In this document: positions 1-8,229 of the stretch, in pieces
Layout of the letters: each line of letters begins with the position of its first letter
Numbering within the stretch: position 1 is the first letter of the stretch
Assembly: GCA_028281065.1 (NCBI GenBank)
Contig: JANQKN010000079.1
Coordinates: 1-51,091 of the forward strand
Direction: 5' to 3'
DNA: 51,091 nt
Origin: Flavobacteriaceae bacterium
Lineage (GTDB): Bacteria; Bacteroidota; Bacteroidia; Flavobacteriales; Flavobacteriaceae
Program-made: the position numbers and the translations under genes
The notes under the pieces: generated by a model
What the model saw: the letters and a program-made list of their open reading frames with translations, nothing else
What the model was told of the DNA's origin: nothing
Database searches by the model: none

Positions 1-1047
1 TGCCGGCAAGACGACGATATTTGGAGCATGGACCCTGATTTTAACCTTACCCTGTATTCTACAGGCTTTGTAGGCGCATCGGGGAATGATTTCGATAGCA
101 ATGGTGTTTTATTTCAATCCGATATTGGGGCCAGTGCTATTTATAAAATTGTAGGTGGGGTACGTACTTTTGTAACCAGTACGGGAATTGTAAATCCTGT
201 AGGCATTGCCTTCGACAGTAATGACAACTTCTTTGTCTGCAACTGTGGAAACAACACCATTCGTAAAGTAACTCCTGAAGGAGTTTCTACCCTTTTTGCT
301 TCAGGGGCTATTTTTCAGTGCCCCAATGGAATTACCTCCGACGAGGATGACAACCTGTATGTATCCAATTTTTCAAACGGAAACATCATAAAGATTACCC
401 CATCGGGCCAAACCACTTTACTGAATGTAACCCCAGGCGGAAGTACTGGAGGACCCAGCAATGGACATTTGGAATACCACCAACCCACCCGCACCTTATT
501 TATAGCCAGTCATGGCTCCAACACCATTTATTACTTGCGTTTGGACAACCCTTCGCAACTCAATTGGTTGGCAGGAAGTGGAGCTCGGGGCAATGACGAT
601 GGGGATGCTTCCGATGCAAGCTTTTCACGCCCCAATGGCGTAGCCATTACCCAAACGGGGGATTCTATTTATGTAAACAGTGCCATTCCATTGACCAATG
701 TTCCCAATGGACCTTTAAACCCTCAGGTGATACGACTTATTAAGGGGATCAATTCGGTACTCTCGGTAGACGACGTGCTTCCTCCAGAGGTGCAAGTAAC
801 TGTCTACCCGAATCCCACGGACGGGGATATTACCATAGCGGTTCATACCGAATCGTCTTTGGAAAAAGTAAATCTTCAGCTGTATGATATGCTGGGTAGA
901 AAAGTAAGGGAAGTAAAAGACAAATCTTTCGAACAAGGAACGCTAGAATGGTCGTTGAACCTCTCCAACCTGCAAAGCGGTCCATACCTCTACACCATTA
1001 CCCGCAATGGAAAGCAATTGTACAATGGAAAGATTCTAAAACAGTAG
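1..1047 (+). CDS. Secreted NHL/SMP-30-like beta-propeller protein with T9SS sorting domain (5' partial)
   Basis: The reading frame is open from the first base of the window, in frame with the ATG at 28, so the true start lies upstream and the signal peptide is not visible. Repeated segments of the type 'GIAFDSNDNFFVCNCGNNTIRKV' and 'GITSDEDDNLYVSNFSNG' are NHL/SMP-30-like propeller blades. The C-terminal 80 residues (from 'VTVYPNPTDGDI' through 'YDMLGRKVREV' to 'GKILKQ') form a type A type IX secretion sorting domain, which directs export across the outer membrane and attachment or release at the cell surface in Bacteroidota. Its substrate is unknown. A perfect palindrome followed by T residues lies just downstream and probably ends the transcript. 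Confidence 0.85.
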   Translation, partial: CRQDDDIWSMDPDFNLTLYSTGFVGASGNDFDSNGVLFQSDIGASAIYKIVGGVRTFVTSTGIVNPVGIAFDSNDNFFVCNCGNNTIRKVTPEGVSTLFASGAIFQCPNGITSDEDDNLYVSNFSNGNIIKITPSGQTTLLNVTPGGSTGGPSNGHLEYHQPTRTLFIASHGSNTIYYLRLDNPSQLNWLAGSGARGNDDGDASDASFSRPNGVAITQTGDSIYVNSAIPLTNVPNGPLNPQVIRLIKGINSVLSVDDVLPPEVQVTVYPNPTDGDITIAVHTESSLEKVNLQLYDMLGRKVREVKDKSFEQGTLEWSLNLSNLQSGPYLYTITRNGKQLYNGKILKQ

Positions 1048-1074
1048 ACCTCAACATAGATAACCAAAACAAAG

Positions 1075-1096
1075 ACAGGGCAATTGCCCTGTTTTT
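1075..1096 (+). terminator. Intrinsic terminator after the propeller gene
   Basis: ACAGGGCAATTGCCCTGT (1075-1092) is a perfect 18-bp palindrome that can fold as a 7-bp stem with an AATT loop. It runs directly into TTTTT, 28 nt after the propeller stop codon, as expected for a Rho-independent terminator. Confidence 0.8.
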
Positions 1097-1130
1097 GTAT
1101 CTTAGGACTCGTAGATGCAATAACCAACCT

Positions 1131-1412
1131 ATGAAATCCCAAAAAACCAAAGCCAAGGCCTATTGGCGACAAAATCTCATTTATCTTTTTGTTTTACTGT
1201 TTATCTGGTTTGCTGTTTCCTACGGGGCAGGAATCCTTTTTAAAGAAGAATTGGATCAGTTTCAGATCGGCGGGTTTAAACTCGGTTTTTGGTTTGCCCA
1301 ACAAGGTTCCATTTATGTGTTTGTCATTCTCATTTTTGTGTATGTATACCTCATGAACCGACTGGATGCCAAGTATGGTTTTAACGATACCAATAAAAGC
1401 GAAACCCCATGA
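1131..1412 (+). CDS. DUF4212 small subunit of sodium:solute symporter
   Basis: This 93-residue protein begins MKSQKTKAKAYWRQN. It has two transmembrane helices (about residues 17-37 and 60-80) and the DUF4212 pattern 'YWRQNLIYLFVLLFIWFAVSYG...F...GFKLGFWFAQQGSIYVFV...MNRLDAKYG'. An in-frame upstream start at 948 would overlap the previous gene and its terminator, so the ATG at 1131 is preferred. The family is the small partner of SSS-type symporters and is almost always next to the large subunit. Here its stop overlaps the next start (ATGA, 4 nt), which implies translational coupling and a joint membrane complex. Confidence 0.93.
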   Translation: MKSQKTKAKAYWRQNLIYLFVLLFIWFAVSYGAGILFKEELDQFQIGGFKLGFWFAQQGSIYVFVILIFVYVYLMNRLDAKYGFNDTNKSETP

Positions 1413-3121
1413 GTGTACAGACCTGGACTTTTATTATCGTTGGACTCACTTTTGCCCTGTACATTGGTATCGCCATTTGGTCCAAAGCCAGTTCTACCAA
1501 AGACTTTTACGTAGCTGGAGGAGGGGTTTCCCCTTGGGCCAACGGGATGGCTACCGCTGCCGATTGGATGTCGGCCGCTTCCTTTATTTCCATGGCTGGG
1601 ATCATTGCCTTTGCCGGCTACGATGGATCGGTTTATCTTATGGGTTGGACAGGAGGCTACGTATTGTTAGCCCTTTTGTTGGCTCCCTATCTTCGGAAAT
1701 TTGGCAAGTTCACCGTTCCCGATTTTATTGGGGATCGTTACTATTCCAAAACAGCGAGAATCGTTGCCGTGGTGTGCGCCATTATCGTGTCCTTTACCTA
1801 TGTGGCGGGACAGATGCGTGGTGTGGGTGTTGTTTTTTCCCGCTTTCTGGAAGTAGATATTAATTTGGGGGTGGTTATCGGGATGATCATTGTATTGTTT
1901 TATGCAGTTTTGGGAGGCATGAAAGGTATTACCTATACCCAAGTAGCTCAATACTGCGTGCTCATCTTTGCCTTTATGGTTCCCGCCATCTTTATTTCCA
2001 TACAAATGACGGGGAATCCCGTTCCACAAGTAGGTATGGGAAGCACCTTAGCCGATGGGTCGGGCACCTACCTTTTGGAAAAACTGAATGGTCTTTCCAC
2101 CGAGTTGGGTTTTTCTGAATATACCAATGGCACCAAAAGCAAGATGGACGTCTTTGCCATTACCTTTGCTTTAATGGTGGGGACGGCAGGATTGCCCCAT
2201 GTTATCATTCGGTTTTTTACCGTAAAACGGGTAAGGGATGCCCGAAAATCGGCTGGAATTGCCTTATTGCTTATTGCCATTCTATATACAACGGCACCTG
2301 CCGTAGCTGTTTTTGCCAAAACCAATTTGTTGAATACCGTAAGCGATCAACCCTATGCTGAAATGCCTGAGTGGTTCAAGAACTGGGAAGACACAGGACT
2401 CCTCACTTTTGAAGACAAAAACCAAAACGGAACCATTCAGTATGTTGCCAATCCCGAACTCAATGAGCTTACCGTAGACCGCGACATCATGGTGCTTGCC
2501 AATCCCGAAATTGCCAACCTACCCGCATGGGTCATTGCTTTGGTAGCCGCTGGAGGACTAGCAGCTGCCCTTTCCACTGCTGCGGGGTTGCTATTGGTAA
2601 TTTCCTCCTCGATTTCTCATGACCTCATCAAAAAAGTATTCAACCCCAAGATTTCTGAAAAAGGGGAGCTTACTGCCGCTCGAATTTCAGCCGCAGTAGC
2701 TGTGGTTATTGCAGGGTATTTCGGCATCAATCCCCCGGGATTTGTAGCCGCGGTCGTGGCTTTGGCTTTCGGTTTGGCAGCCGCTTCTTTCTTTCCCGCC
2801 ATTGTGTTGGGTATTTTCTACAAAAAGATGAACAAGGAAGGAGCCATTACGGGAATGATTGTAGGGATTTCCTTGATGCTGTTCTACATGCTGAAGTTTA
2901 AGTTCGGAATCTTCGACGGCGGAAAAGAAGCTGTTGAAGGACTCAAAGATCAATGGTGGTTTGGCATTTCGCCTGAAGGATTTGGAACCATCGCCATGAT
3001 CGTCAACTTTGTTGTTTCGCTTACTGTAAATGCCTTTACCCAATCCCCTCCCCAAGAAGTTCAGGAAATCGTAGAAGATATCCGTATCCCGAGTGGCGCT
3101 GGAAAGGCTTTGGAAAAGTAA
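1409..3121 (+). CDS. Sodium:solute symporter (SSS family, ActP / VC_2705 type)
   Basis: This 570-residue polytopic membrane protein has about 13 predicted helices. The N-terminal signature 'STKDFYVAGGGVSPWANGMATAADWMSAASFISMAGIIAF' and 'LAPYLRKFGKFTVPDFIGDRYYS' are typical of the acetate-permease branch of the SSS family. A hydrophilic insertion of about 70 residues (around 305-375) is seen in the DUF4212-associated VC_2705 subgroup. It probably imports a small carboxylate such as acetate with Na+. The coupled DUF4212 gene and the acetyl-CoA synthetase gene 3 kb downstream support that substrate, but substrate identity is inferred. Confidence 0.92.
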   Translation: MSVQTWTFIIVGLTFALYIGIAIWSKASSTKDFYVAGGGVSPWANGMATAADWMSAASFISMAGIIAFAGYDGSVYLMGWTGGYVLLALLLAPYLRKFGKFTVPDFIGDRYYSKTARIVAVVCAIIVSFTYVAGQMRGVGVVFSRFLEVDINLGVVIGMIIVLFYAVLGGMKGITYTQVAQYCVLIFAFMVPAIFISIQMTGNPVPQVGMGSTLADGSGTYLLEKLNGLSTELGFSEYTNGTKSKMDVFAITFALMVGTAGLPHVIIRFFTVKRVRDARKSAGIALLLIAILYTTAPAVAVFAKTNLLNTVSDQPYAEMPEWFKNWEDTGLLTFEDKNQNGTIQYVANPELNELTVDRDIMVLANPEIANLPAWVIALVAAGGLAAALSTAAGLLLVISSSISHDLIKKVFNPKISEKGELTAARISAAVAVVIAGYFGINPPGFVAAVVALAFGLAAASFFPAIVLGIFYKKMNKEGAITGMIVGISLMLFYMLKFKFGIFDGGKEAVEGLKDQWWFGISPEGFGTIAMIVNFVVSLTVNAFTQSPPQEVQEIVEDIRIPSGAGKALEK

Positions 3122-3166
3122 AAAAGGGTGTGATCCTTTTCATTATCTTTACATAAATCAAAGCGT

Positions 3167-3511
3167 ATGACCTTCGACGAATGCTTGGCACTTTACGATG
3201 CCATTATCGATACCCTTCCCGAAATAGATCGGTTGGGGAAAACCATGCCCTATACCGCTTCCAACACCTATATGTATTCGTTGGTAAACAAGGACGGGCA
3301 AATGGGCATTAGGATGAGCAAAGAAGATCAAGCCGAATTTTCCTCTAACTACCCTGGAACCGAAGTGTACAAATCCTATGGCGCGGTGATGAAAGACTAT
3401 GTACTCATCCCGGATGAATTGCTCACCGACCATGAACTCGTGGGAAGTTATCTTAGAAAAGGTTTGGGGTATGTGAATTCGTTAAAACCCAACCCCCGAA
3501 AAAAGAAATAA
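3167..3511 (+). CDS. Small TfoX/Sxy-N-terminal-like protein
   Basis: The protein has 114 residues and is soluble, with no signal peptide. The run 'KTMPYTASNTYMYSLVNKDGQMGIRMSKEDQAEF' followed by 'YGAVMKDYVLIPDELL' resembles the small alpha/beta proteins annotated as TfoX N-terminal-domain or DUF1801-like. In that group the pattern 'DG.MGIRMSKED...YG.VMK.YV.IP..LL' is conserved. Only this one domain is present, so a competence-regulator role like that of full TfoX should not be assumed. It sits 45 nt after the symporter and 2 nt before the methyltransferase-like gene, so it is probably co-transcribed with the latter. The family call is from memory of motif patterns and is moderate. Confidence 0.6.
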   Translation: MTFDECLALYDAIIDTLPEIDRLGKTMPYTASNTYMYSLVNKDGQMGIRMSKEDQAEFSSNYPGTEVYKSYGAVMKDYVLIPDELLTDHELVGSYLRKGLGYVNSLKPNPRKKK

Positions 3512-3513
3512 CC

Positions 3514-4290
3514 ATGGCGCGGATCCATCTTTTTGAGTTCGAAGATCAAAAGTGGTTCCCCAGTTTCCTACGAAATTACGGCACCGACTTTCTACAGTTT
3601 CTTGCCAATAAAACCAAGCTTTTTAAACCCGCACTTCCGCTATTGGAAGAAACCCTTCGTAAAACAGGCAATCAAAAAATAGTCGACCTAGCTTCGGGAG
3701 GCGGTGGTGGATTGTTGTGGTTAAATGCCGAACTGCAAAAACAGTTTCCCGACCTTAGCATTACCCTAACCGATTACTATCCCAATATTCCTGCTTTTCA
3801 GTATACCCAAAAGCAGGCACCCAACATAGGTTATGCATCCGAATCTATTGATGCCAGGGATGTCCCCGAACATTTAGAAGGATTGCGCACGCAATTCCTT
3901 TCCTTGCATCATTTTAAGTCGGAAGATGCGGTACAGATCCTTCAAAACGCAGTGGATTCCAAAAATGCCATTGCGTTATTCGAAGCCCAAGAACGCAGTC
4001 TACCCAGTTTTTTTGGGATGTTCATTTCACCCATCACCCTATGGCTCACTACGCCCTTCATCCGTCCTTTTAAATGGGGAAGAATCCTCTTTACCTATTT
4101 AATTCCTATTACGCCCTTGTTCGTCTGGTGGGATGGGATGGTTTCCGCCTTGCGTACCTATTCGGTAAAGGAAATGAACGGTTTGGTAACCCAAGTAAAG
4201 CGGCACGAAACCTTCAATTGGAACATCGGGAGAATTAAATCAGGACCAACCGTTGTATTATACCTCATCGGAACCCAAAAACCAGCATGA
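3514..4290 (+). CDS. Class I SAM-dependent methyltransferase-like protein
   Basis: The protein has 258 residues. The segment 'QKIVDLASGGGGGLLWLNAEL' (about residues 53-74) matches the glycine-rich SAM-binding motif I of Rossmann-fold methyltransferases. It is followed by 'DLSITLTDYYPNI', with an acidic residue at the end of strand 2, and 'FLSLHHFKSED' in the position of motif IV. The C-terminal third is hydrophobic ('ISPITLWLTTPFIRP', 'ILFTYLIPITPLFVWWDGM') and may contact the membrane. The substrate is unknown. The start is 2 nt after the previous stop, and the stop overlaps the next gene by 4 nt, so the three small genes form an operon. Confidence 0.75.
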   Translation: MARIHLFEFEDQKWFPSFLRNYGTDFLQFLANKTKLFKPALPLLEETLRKTGNQKIVDLASGGGGGLLWLNAELQKQFPDLSITLTDYYPNIPAFQYTQKQAPNIGYASESIDARDVPEHLEGLRTQFLSLHHFKSEDAVQILQNAVDSKNAIALFEAQERSLPSFFGMFISPITLWLTTPFIRPFKWGRILFTYLIPITPLFVWWDGMVSALRTYSVKEMNGLVTQVKRHETFNWNIGRIKSGPTVVLYLIGTQKPA

Positions 4291-4733
4291 AAACAGAACG
4301 AACCCAGTCCAGCCACCCGCATTTTGTTCAACTTGTAGCCGAGTTGGATGCCTTCCTTACCGTAAAGGATGGCGATATGCACGATTACTACGATCAGTAC
4401 AACAGTATCGACAACATTCCCTATGTGATATTGATCCATGAAAACGATCAACCCATCGCCTGCGGTGCTATGAAACCTTTCGACAAAGATTCCGTTGAAA
4501 TAAAACGGATGTATACGCTCCCCAATGAGCGAGGAAGAGGATTGGGTCGCAAAGTGCTTCAGGAATTGGAAAAATGGGCAGAGGAACTGGGTTATACCAC
4601 CTTGGTATTGGAAACTGGGGCAAGCTTCGATGCCGCCATTGCCCTGTACCAAAAATACGGGTTCCAAAGAATCCCCAATTACGGTCAATATATAGGGGTA
4701 GAAACCAGTGTCTGCTTTCAAAAACCTATTTAG
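4287..4733 (+). CDS. GNAT-family N-acetyltransferase
   Basis: This 148-residue single-domain protein has the acetyl-CoA pyrophosphate-binding loop 'NERGRGLGRKVLQELEKWA' (motif A, about residues 78-96). The preceding strand is 'DSVEIKRMYTLP' and the C-terminal motif is 'AIALYQKYGFQRIPNY', all typical of small GNAT enzymes. It transfers an acetyl group from acetyl-CoA to an amine; the acceptor cannot be predicted. It is coupled to the methyltransferase-like gene through an ATGA overlap. Confidence 0.88.
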   Translation: MKTERTQSSHPHFVQLVAELDAFLTVKDGDMHDYYDQYNSIDNIPYVILIHENDQPIACGAMKPFDKDSVEIKRMYTLPNERGRGLGRKVLQELEKWAEELGYTTLVLETGASFDAAIALYQKYGFQRIPNYGQYIGVETSVCFQKPI

Positions 4734-4949
4734 TTTTCATACCTTTATCATTCACATGAATGCGAAGTTTTCACAGGAATAATTGCAAATCGAGTGGAAT
4801 TGCGTTTTGCGAAGCAAAAAAAGAGCATGGAACGGTAAGATTTGACAATGGTTTTGTGATTTCATCACAAAAATTCCCTTGAAAACTTCTTGATTTTTTG
4901 GTTCGTTTTGTATCAAGACAAAATGAACAAAACAAAACAATAAATAACA
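4734..4949. repeat. Non-coding gap with a dispersed hairpin repeat
   Basis: This 216-bp gap has no convincing ORF. At 4890-4935 an A/T-rich hairpin occurs: the arm GTTCGTTTTGT (4901-4911) pairs with ACAAAATGAAC (4918-4928) with one mismatch. It is preceded by GATTTTTTG and followed by AAAACAAAAC. The same layout recurs at 12750-12796, so this is a genome-dispersed repeat, not a gene-specific site. It may double as a transcription stop signal. Confidence 0.6.
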
Positions 4950-5690
4950 ATGCACACTACCCACAACGAAGATGCCCTTCACTCCCAAAAGGGGTTCCTA
5001 AAAAAATACGAAGCCTATCTCGGCGAATTCGTCTATGGAGGCATTGATGGTTGCGTTACCACCTTTGCTGTGGTAGCGGGAGCCGTAGGGGCTGGACTTA
5101 ATAGTTCCATCATTATCATCCTGGGTTTTGCCAACTTGTTGGCCGATGGCTTTGCCATGAGTGTGGGGGCATACCTTTCGGCAAAATCGGAAAAGGACAA
5201 CTACAACAAACACAAACAGGTGGAATACTGGGAAGTGGACAACCTACCTGAAGTGGAAACTGAAGAAATTCGTGAAATCTATGCCGCCAAAGGGTTCGAA
5301 GGTGAATTGTTAGAGCAAGTTGTAGAAGTAATCACTTCGGATCGGGACCGCTGGGTAGATGTCATGATGAAGGAAGAACTTAATATGATAGAAGAAACCA
5401 AATCCCCGTTTAAAATGGGACTGGTCACCTACATAGCTTTTATACTAATTGGCTTAATTCCACTAACTGTATATGTATGGGACTATTTTAACCCTATAGA
5501 AGCCAACAGGTTCCTACTCACTTCCATCTTTACCGGCCTAGGATTTATGTTTATCGGTTTTCTGAAAACCTACGTAACCGAAACCAAAATATGGAAAGGG
5601 GTTCTGGAAACCCTCACCTTAGGGGCCATTGCTGCACTGGTGTCCTATTTTGTAGGGGATCTTCTGGAAAAATTGATCCTTGCCTCTTAA
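4950..5690 (+). CDS. VIT1/CCC1 family transporter
   Basis: The protein has 246 residues. The N-terminal region '[25 protein letters not shown]' followed by '[23 protein letters not shown]' is the hallmark of the VIT1/CCC1 family, which exports Fe2+ or Mn2+ from the cytoplasm in exchange for protons. An acidic cytoplasmic segment (about residues 75-150, rich in E and with paired Met) corresponds to the metal-binding domain, and three hydrophobic helices follow to the C-terminus, giving five in total. The ion cannot be told from sequence. The ORF starts after the repeat-bearing gap and is followed after 13 nt by a GNAT gene. Confidence 0.9.
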   Translation: MHTTHNEDALHSQKGFLKKYEAYLGEFVYGGIDGCVTTFAVVAGAVGAGLNSSIIIILGFANLLADGFAMSVGAYLSAKSEKDNYNKHKQVEYWEVDNLPEVETEEIREIYAAKGFEGELLEQVVEVITSDRDRWVDVMMKEELNMIEETKSPFKMGLVTYIAFILIGLIPLTVYVWDYFNPIEANRFLLTSIFTGLGFMFIGFLKTYVTETKIWKGVLETLTLGAIAALVSYFVGDLLEKLILAS

Positions 5691-5703
5691 CTAGATTTAT
5701 TTT

Positions 5704-6228
5704 ATGAATCCTTCAAAAATACACATAAGTCCTGTATCCCTTTCGGAAACAGAAACCCTTTGCAAGATAGCCACCGAAACCTTCAAAGACACCTATGCCG
5801 AATACAACACCCCCGAAAACATGCGGGATTATATAGAAACCCACTTTAGTTCAGAAAGAATAAAAGAGGAACTGTCCCACCCAGAAATGCATTACTTTTT
5901 TGCCCTTCGTGGTGATGAAATCGTGGGATACATTAAACTGAATGAAGGTAATGCCCAAACCGAATCCAAATTTCCCAATACCTTGGAAATAGAACGCATC
6001 TATGTAATCCCGACAGAGCACGGTAAAGGATATGGGGCGACCCTACTGTCCAAATCCATCGAGGTAGCCCGTGATAAAAACCTTCCCCAAATTTGGTTGG
6101 GTGTTTGGGACCAGAATACCAAAGCCATTGCTTTCTACGAAAGGATGGGCTTCTACAAAGACGGCATACATCCTTTTGTCCTGGGCAATGAACCCCAAAG
6201 GGATTATTTAATGAAATTAGACTTGTAG
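5704..6228 (+). CDS. GNAT-family N-acetyltransferase
   Basis: The protein has 174 residues. The order of elements is that of a GNAT fold: 'MHYFFALRGDEIVGYIKL', then 'TLEIERIYVIPTEHGKGYGATLLSKSIEVA' (acetyl-CoA loop E-H-G-K-G-Y-G, about residues 110-116), then 'WLGVWDQNTKAIAFYERMGFYKDG'. It resembles the spermidine/diamine- and ribosomal-protein-acetylating type, but the acceptor is unknown. It lies 13 nt behind the VIT1/CCC1 gene and is probably co-transcribed with it. Confidence 0.88.
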   Translation: MNPSKIHISPVSLSETETLCKIATETFKDTYAEYNTPENMRDYIETHFSSERIKEELSHPEMHYFFALRGDEIVGYIKLNEGNAQTESKFPNTLEIERIYVIPTEHGKGYGATLLSKSIEVARDKNLPQIWLGVWDQNTKAIAFYERMGFYKDGIHPFVLGNEPQRDYLMKLDL

Positions 6229-6242
6229 CCTTCCCTTTTAGC

Positions 6243-6254
6243 TGACAATTGTCA
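6243..6254. promoter_or_regulatory. Perfect 12-bp palindrome upstream of acs
   Basis: TGACAATTGTCA is a perfect inverted repeat centred 60 bp before the acs start codon and 15 bp after the GNAT stop. It has no T-run after it, so it is not an obvious terminator. A dimeric regulator site is possible. A weak TAAGTTTTG element (6292-6300) is too close to the start to be a convincing -7 box. Confidence 0.3.
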
Positions 6255-6307
6255 TTTATAGAAACTCTTAAAATTCGTACTTTTCAAAAAATAAGTTTTG
6301 TCCCATT

Positions 6308-8215
6308 ATGAGTCAATATCACATTAAAAATCTAGAAGAATATTTTCAGATATACCGAAAGAGCGTCCGCGATCCCGAAACGTTTTGGGAAGAGATTGCC
6401 GAAGAGCACTTTCAGTGGAAACGCAAATGGGACCAGGTCCTTTTCTGGGATTTCACCAAGCCAGAAGTTTCTTGGTTTAAAGGGGCGCAACTCAATATTA
6501 CCGAAAACTGTATCGATCGGCATTTAACGCACCGTGGGGATAAAACCGCTATCCTTTTTGAACCGAACGATCCCAATGCCCCTGCCGAACATATTACCTA
6601 TCGGCAATTGCACAAAAGGGTGTGTCAGTTTGCCAATGTACTGAAGGATATGGGCATAGAAAAGGGGGATCGGGTGTGCATTTATTTGCCCATGATTCCC
6701 GAATTGGCTATTTCGGTCTTGGCCTGTGCCCGTATTGGTGCGGTACATTCTGTGGTGTTTGCAGGGTTTTCGGCTACAGCTTTGGCTACCCGAATTAACG
6801 ACAGTGAATGCAAGATGGTCATTACTTCAGATGGTTCCTATCGAGGGCCAAAAACCATCGACTTAAAGGGAATTGTAGACGATGCGCTTACCTCCTGTGA
6901 TTGTGTGGAAAGTGTCTTGGTGGCCGAACGGATTCAATCCAACCCGCCCATGAAAGAAGGGCGCGATCATTGGTTGCAACCTTTATTGGACAATGCCTAC
7001 AAAGACTGTGTACCTGAAGCCATGGATGCCGAAGACCCACTCTTTATACTCTATACTTCGGGTTCTACAGGAAGACCCAAGGGAATGGTCCATACCACAG
7101 CGGGTTATATGGTCTATACGGCCTATACCTTCAAAAATGTGTTTCAGTATCAGGAAGACGATGTGTATTGGTGCACGGCCGATATCGGTTGGATTACAGG
7201 GCATAGTTACATTGTGTACGGTCCGCTAGCCAACGGAGCTACCACTGTCATGTTCGAAGGAGTTCCTACTTATCCCGATTGGGGACGTTTTTGGGAGATT
7301 GTTCAAAAGCACAAAATCACTCAATTTTATACAGCTCCTACGGCGATCAGGGCTTTAGCCAAAGAGAACTTGAGCTACGTAGAGAAGTATGATCTTTCTT
7401 CCTTAAAGGTATTGGGAACGGTAGGTGAACCCATTAATGAAGAGGCCTGGCACTGGTACAATGATAATATCGGGAAAAAGAACAGCCCCATTGTAGATAC
7501 TTGGTGGCAAACCGAAACGGGGGGTATCTTGATTTCCCCCATCCCCTACGCCACACCAACCATCCCAACCTTTGCGACACTACCTATGCCGGGTATACAA
7601 CCTTGCCTCATGGATGAGAACGGGGAAGAAATTGCGAACAATCCTGCCAGTGGACGACTATGTATTAAATTTCCTTGGCCCAGTATGGCACGAACCATTT
7701 GGGGTGACCATAAACGGTATAAAGACACTTATTTTTCGGCTTTCGAAAACAAGTATTTTACGGGCGATGGTTCTTTGCGCGACCAAACGGGTTACTACCG
7801 CATTACAGGCCGTGTGGACGATGTTATTATTGTCTCGGGGCACAATTTAGGAACGGCACCCATAGAGGATGCCATTAACGAGCATCCTGCTGTGGCGGAA
7901 AGCGCCATTGTTGGTTTTCCGCATGATATTAAAGGGAATGCGCTGTATGGCTATGTAATTTTGAAAGAAGTGGGTGAAGGCCGTGACAATGACAATCTCC
8001 GTAAGGAAATCAATCAGTTGATTACCGAACGTATTGGTCCCATTGCCAAATTGGACAAGATTCAGTTTACCCCGGGACTGCCCAAAACACGCAGCGGAAA
8101 GATCATGCGAAGGATTCTAAGGAAGATTGCCCATAAGGACACTTCCAATCTTGGGGATACGTCTACATTACTCAATCCCGAAGTGGTAGAGGCAATTATG
8201 GAGGATGCCCTTTAA
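6308..8215 (+). CDS. acs: Acetyl-CoA synthetase (AMP-forming)
   Basis: The 635 residues match the usual length of Acs. It converts acetate, ATP and CoA to acetyl-CoA through an acetyl-AMP intermediate in the cytoplasm. Visible motifs are the N-terminal ACAS domain (about residues 7-65), the phosphate-binding loop 'YTSGSTGRPKGM' (about 248-259), 'TVGEPINEEAW' and 'DTWWQTETGG' of the acetyl/AMP pocket, and 'YFTGDGSLRDQTGYYRITGRVDDVI'. The C-terminal 'LPKTRSGKIMRRILRKIA' carries the catalytic lysine that is regulated by acetylation in known Acs enzymes. The upstream SSS/DUF4212 symporter suggests coordinated acetate uptake and activation. The gene faces the patatin-like gene with a 14-nt gap. 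Confidence 0.98.
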   Translation: MSQYHIKNLEEYFQIYRKSVRDPETFWEEIAEEHFQWKRKWDQVLFWDFTKPEVSWFKGAQLNITENCIDRHLTHRGDKTAILFEPNDPNAPAEHITYRQLHKRVCQFANVLKDMGIEKGDRVCIYLPMIPELAISVLACARIGAVHSVVFAGFSATALATRINDSECKMVITSDGSYRGPKTIDLKGIVDDALTSCDCVESVLVAERIQSNPPMKEGRDHWLQPLLDNAYKDCVPEAMDAEDPLFILYTSGSTGRPKGMVHTTAGYMVYTAYTFKNVFQYQEDDVYWCTADIGWITGHSYIVYGPLANGATTVMFEGVPTYPDWGRFWEIVQKHKITQFYTAPTAIRALAKENLSYVEKYDLSSLKVLGTVGEPINEEAWHWYNDNIGKKNSPIVDTWWQTETGGILISPIPYATPTIPTFATLPMPGIQPCLMDENGEEIANNPASGRLCIKFPWPSMARTIWGDHKRYKDTYFSAFENKYFTGDGSLRDQTGYYRITGRVDDVIIVSGHNLGTAPIEDAINEHPAVAESAIVGFPHDIKGNALYGYVILKEVGEGRDNDNLRKEINQLITERIGPIAKLDKIQFTPGLPKTRSGKIMRRILRKIAHKDTSNLGDTSTLLNPEVVEAIMEDAL

Positions 8216-8229
8216 AAACAACAACTTCA

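Noticed and set aside
948..1130. Longer reading frame upstream of the DUF4212 gene
   Set aside because: It overlaps the end of the propeller gene in another frame and crosses the terminator; the conserved family start is the ATG at 1131.
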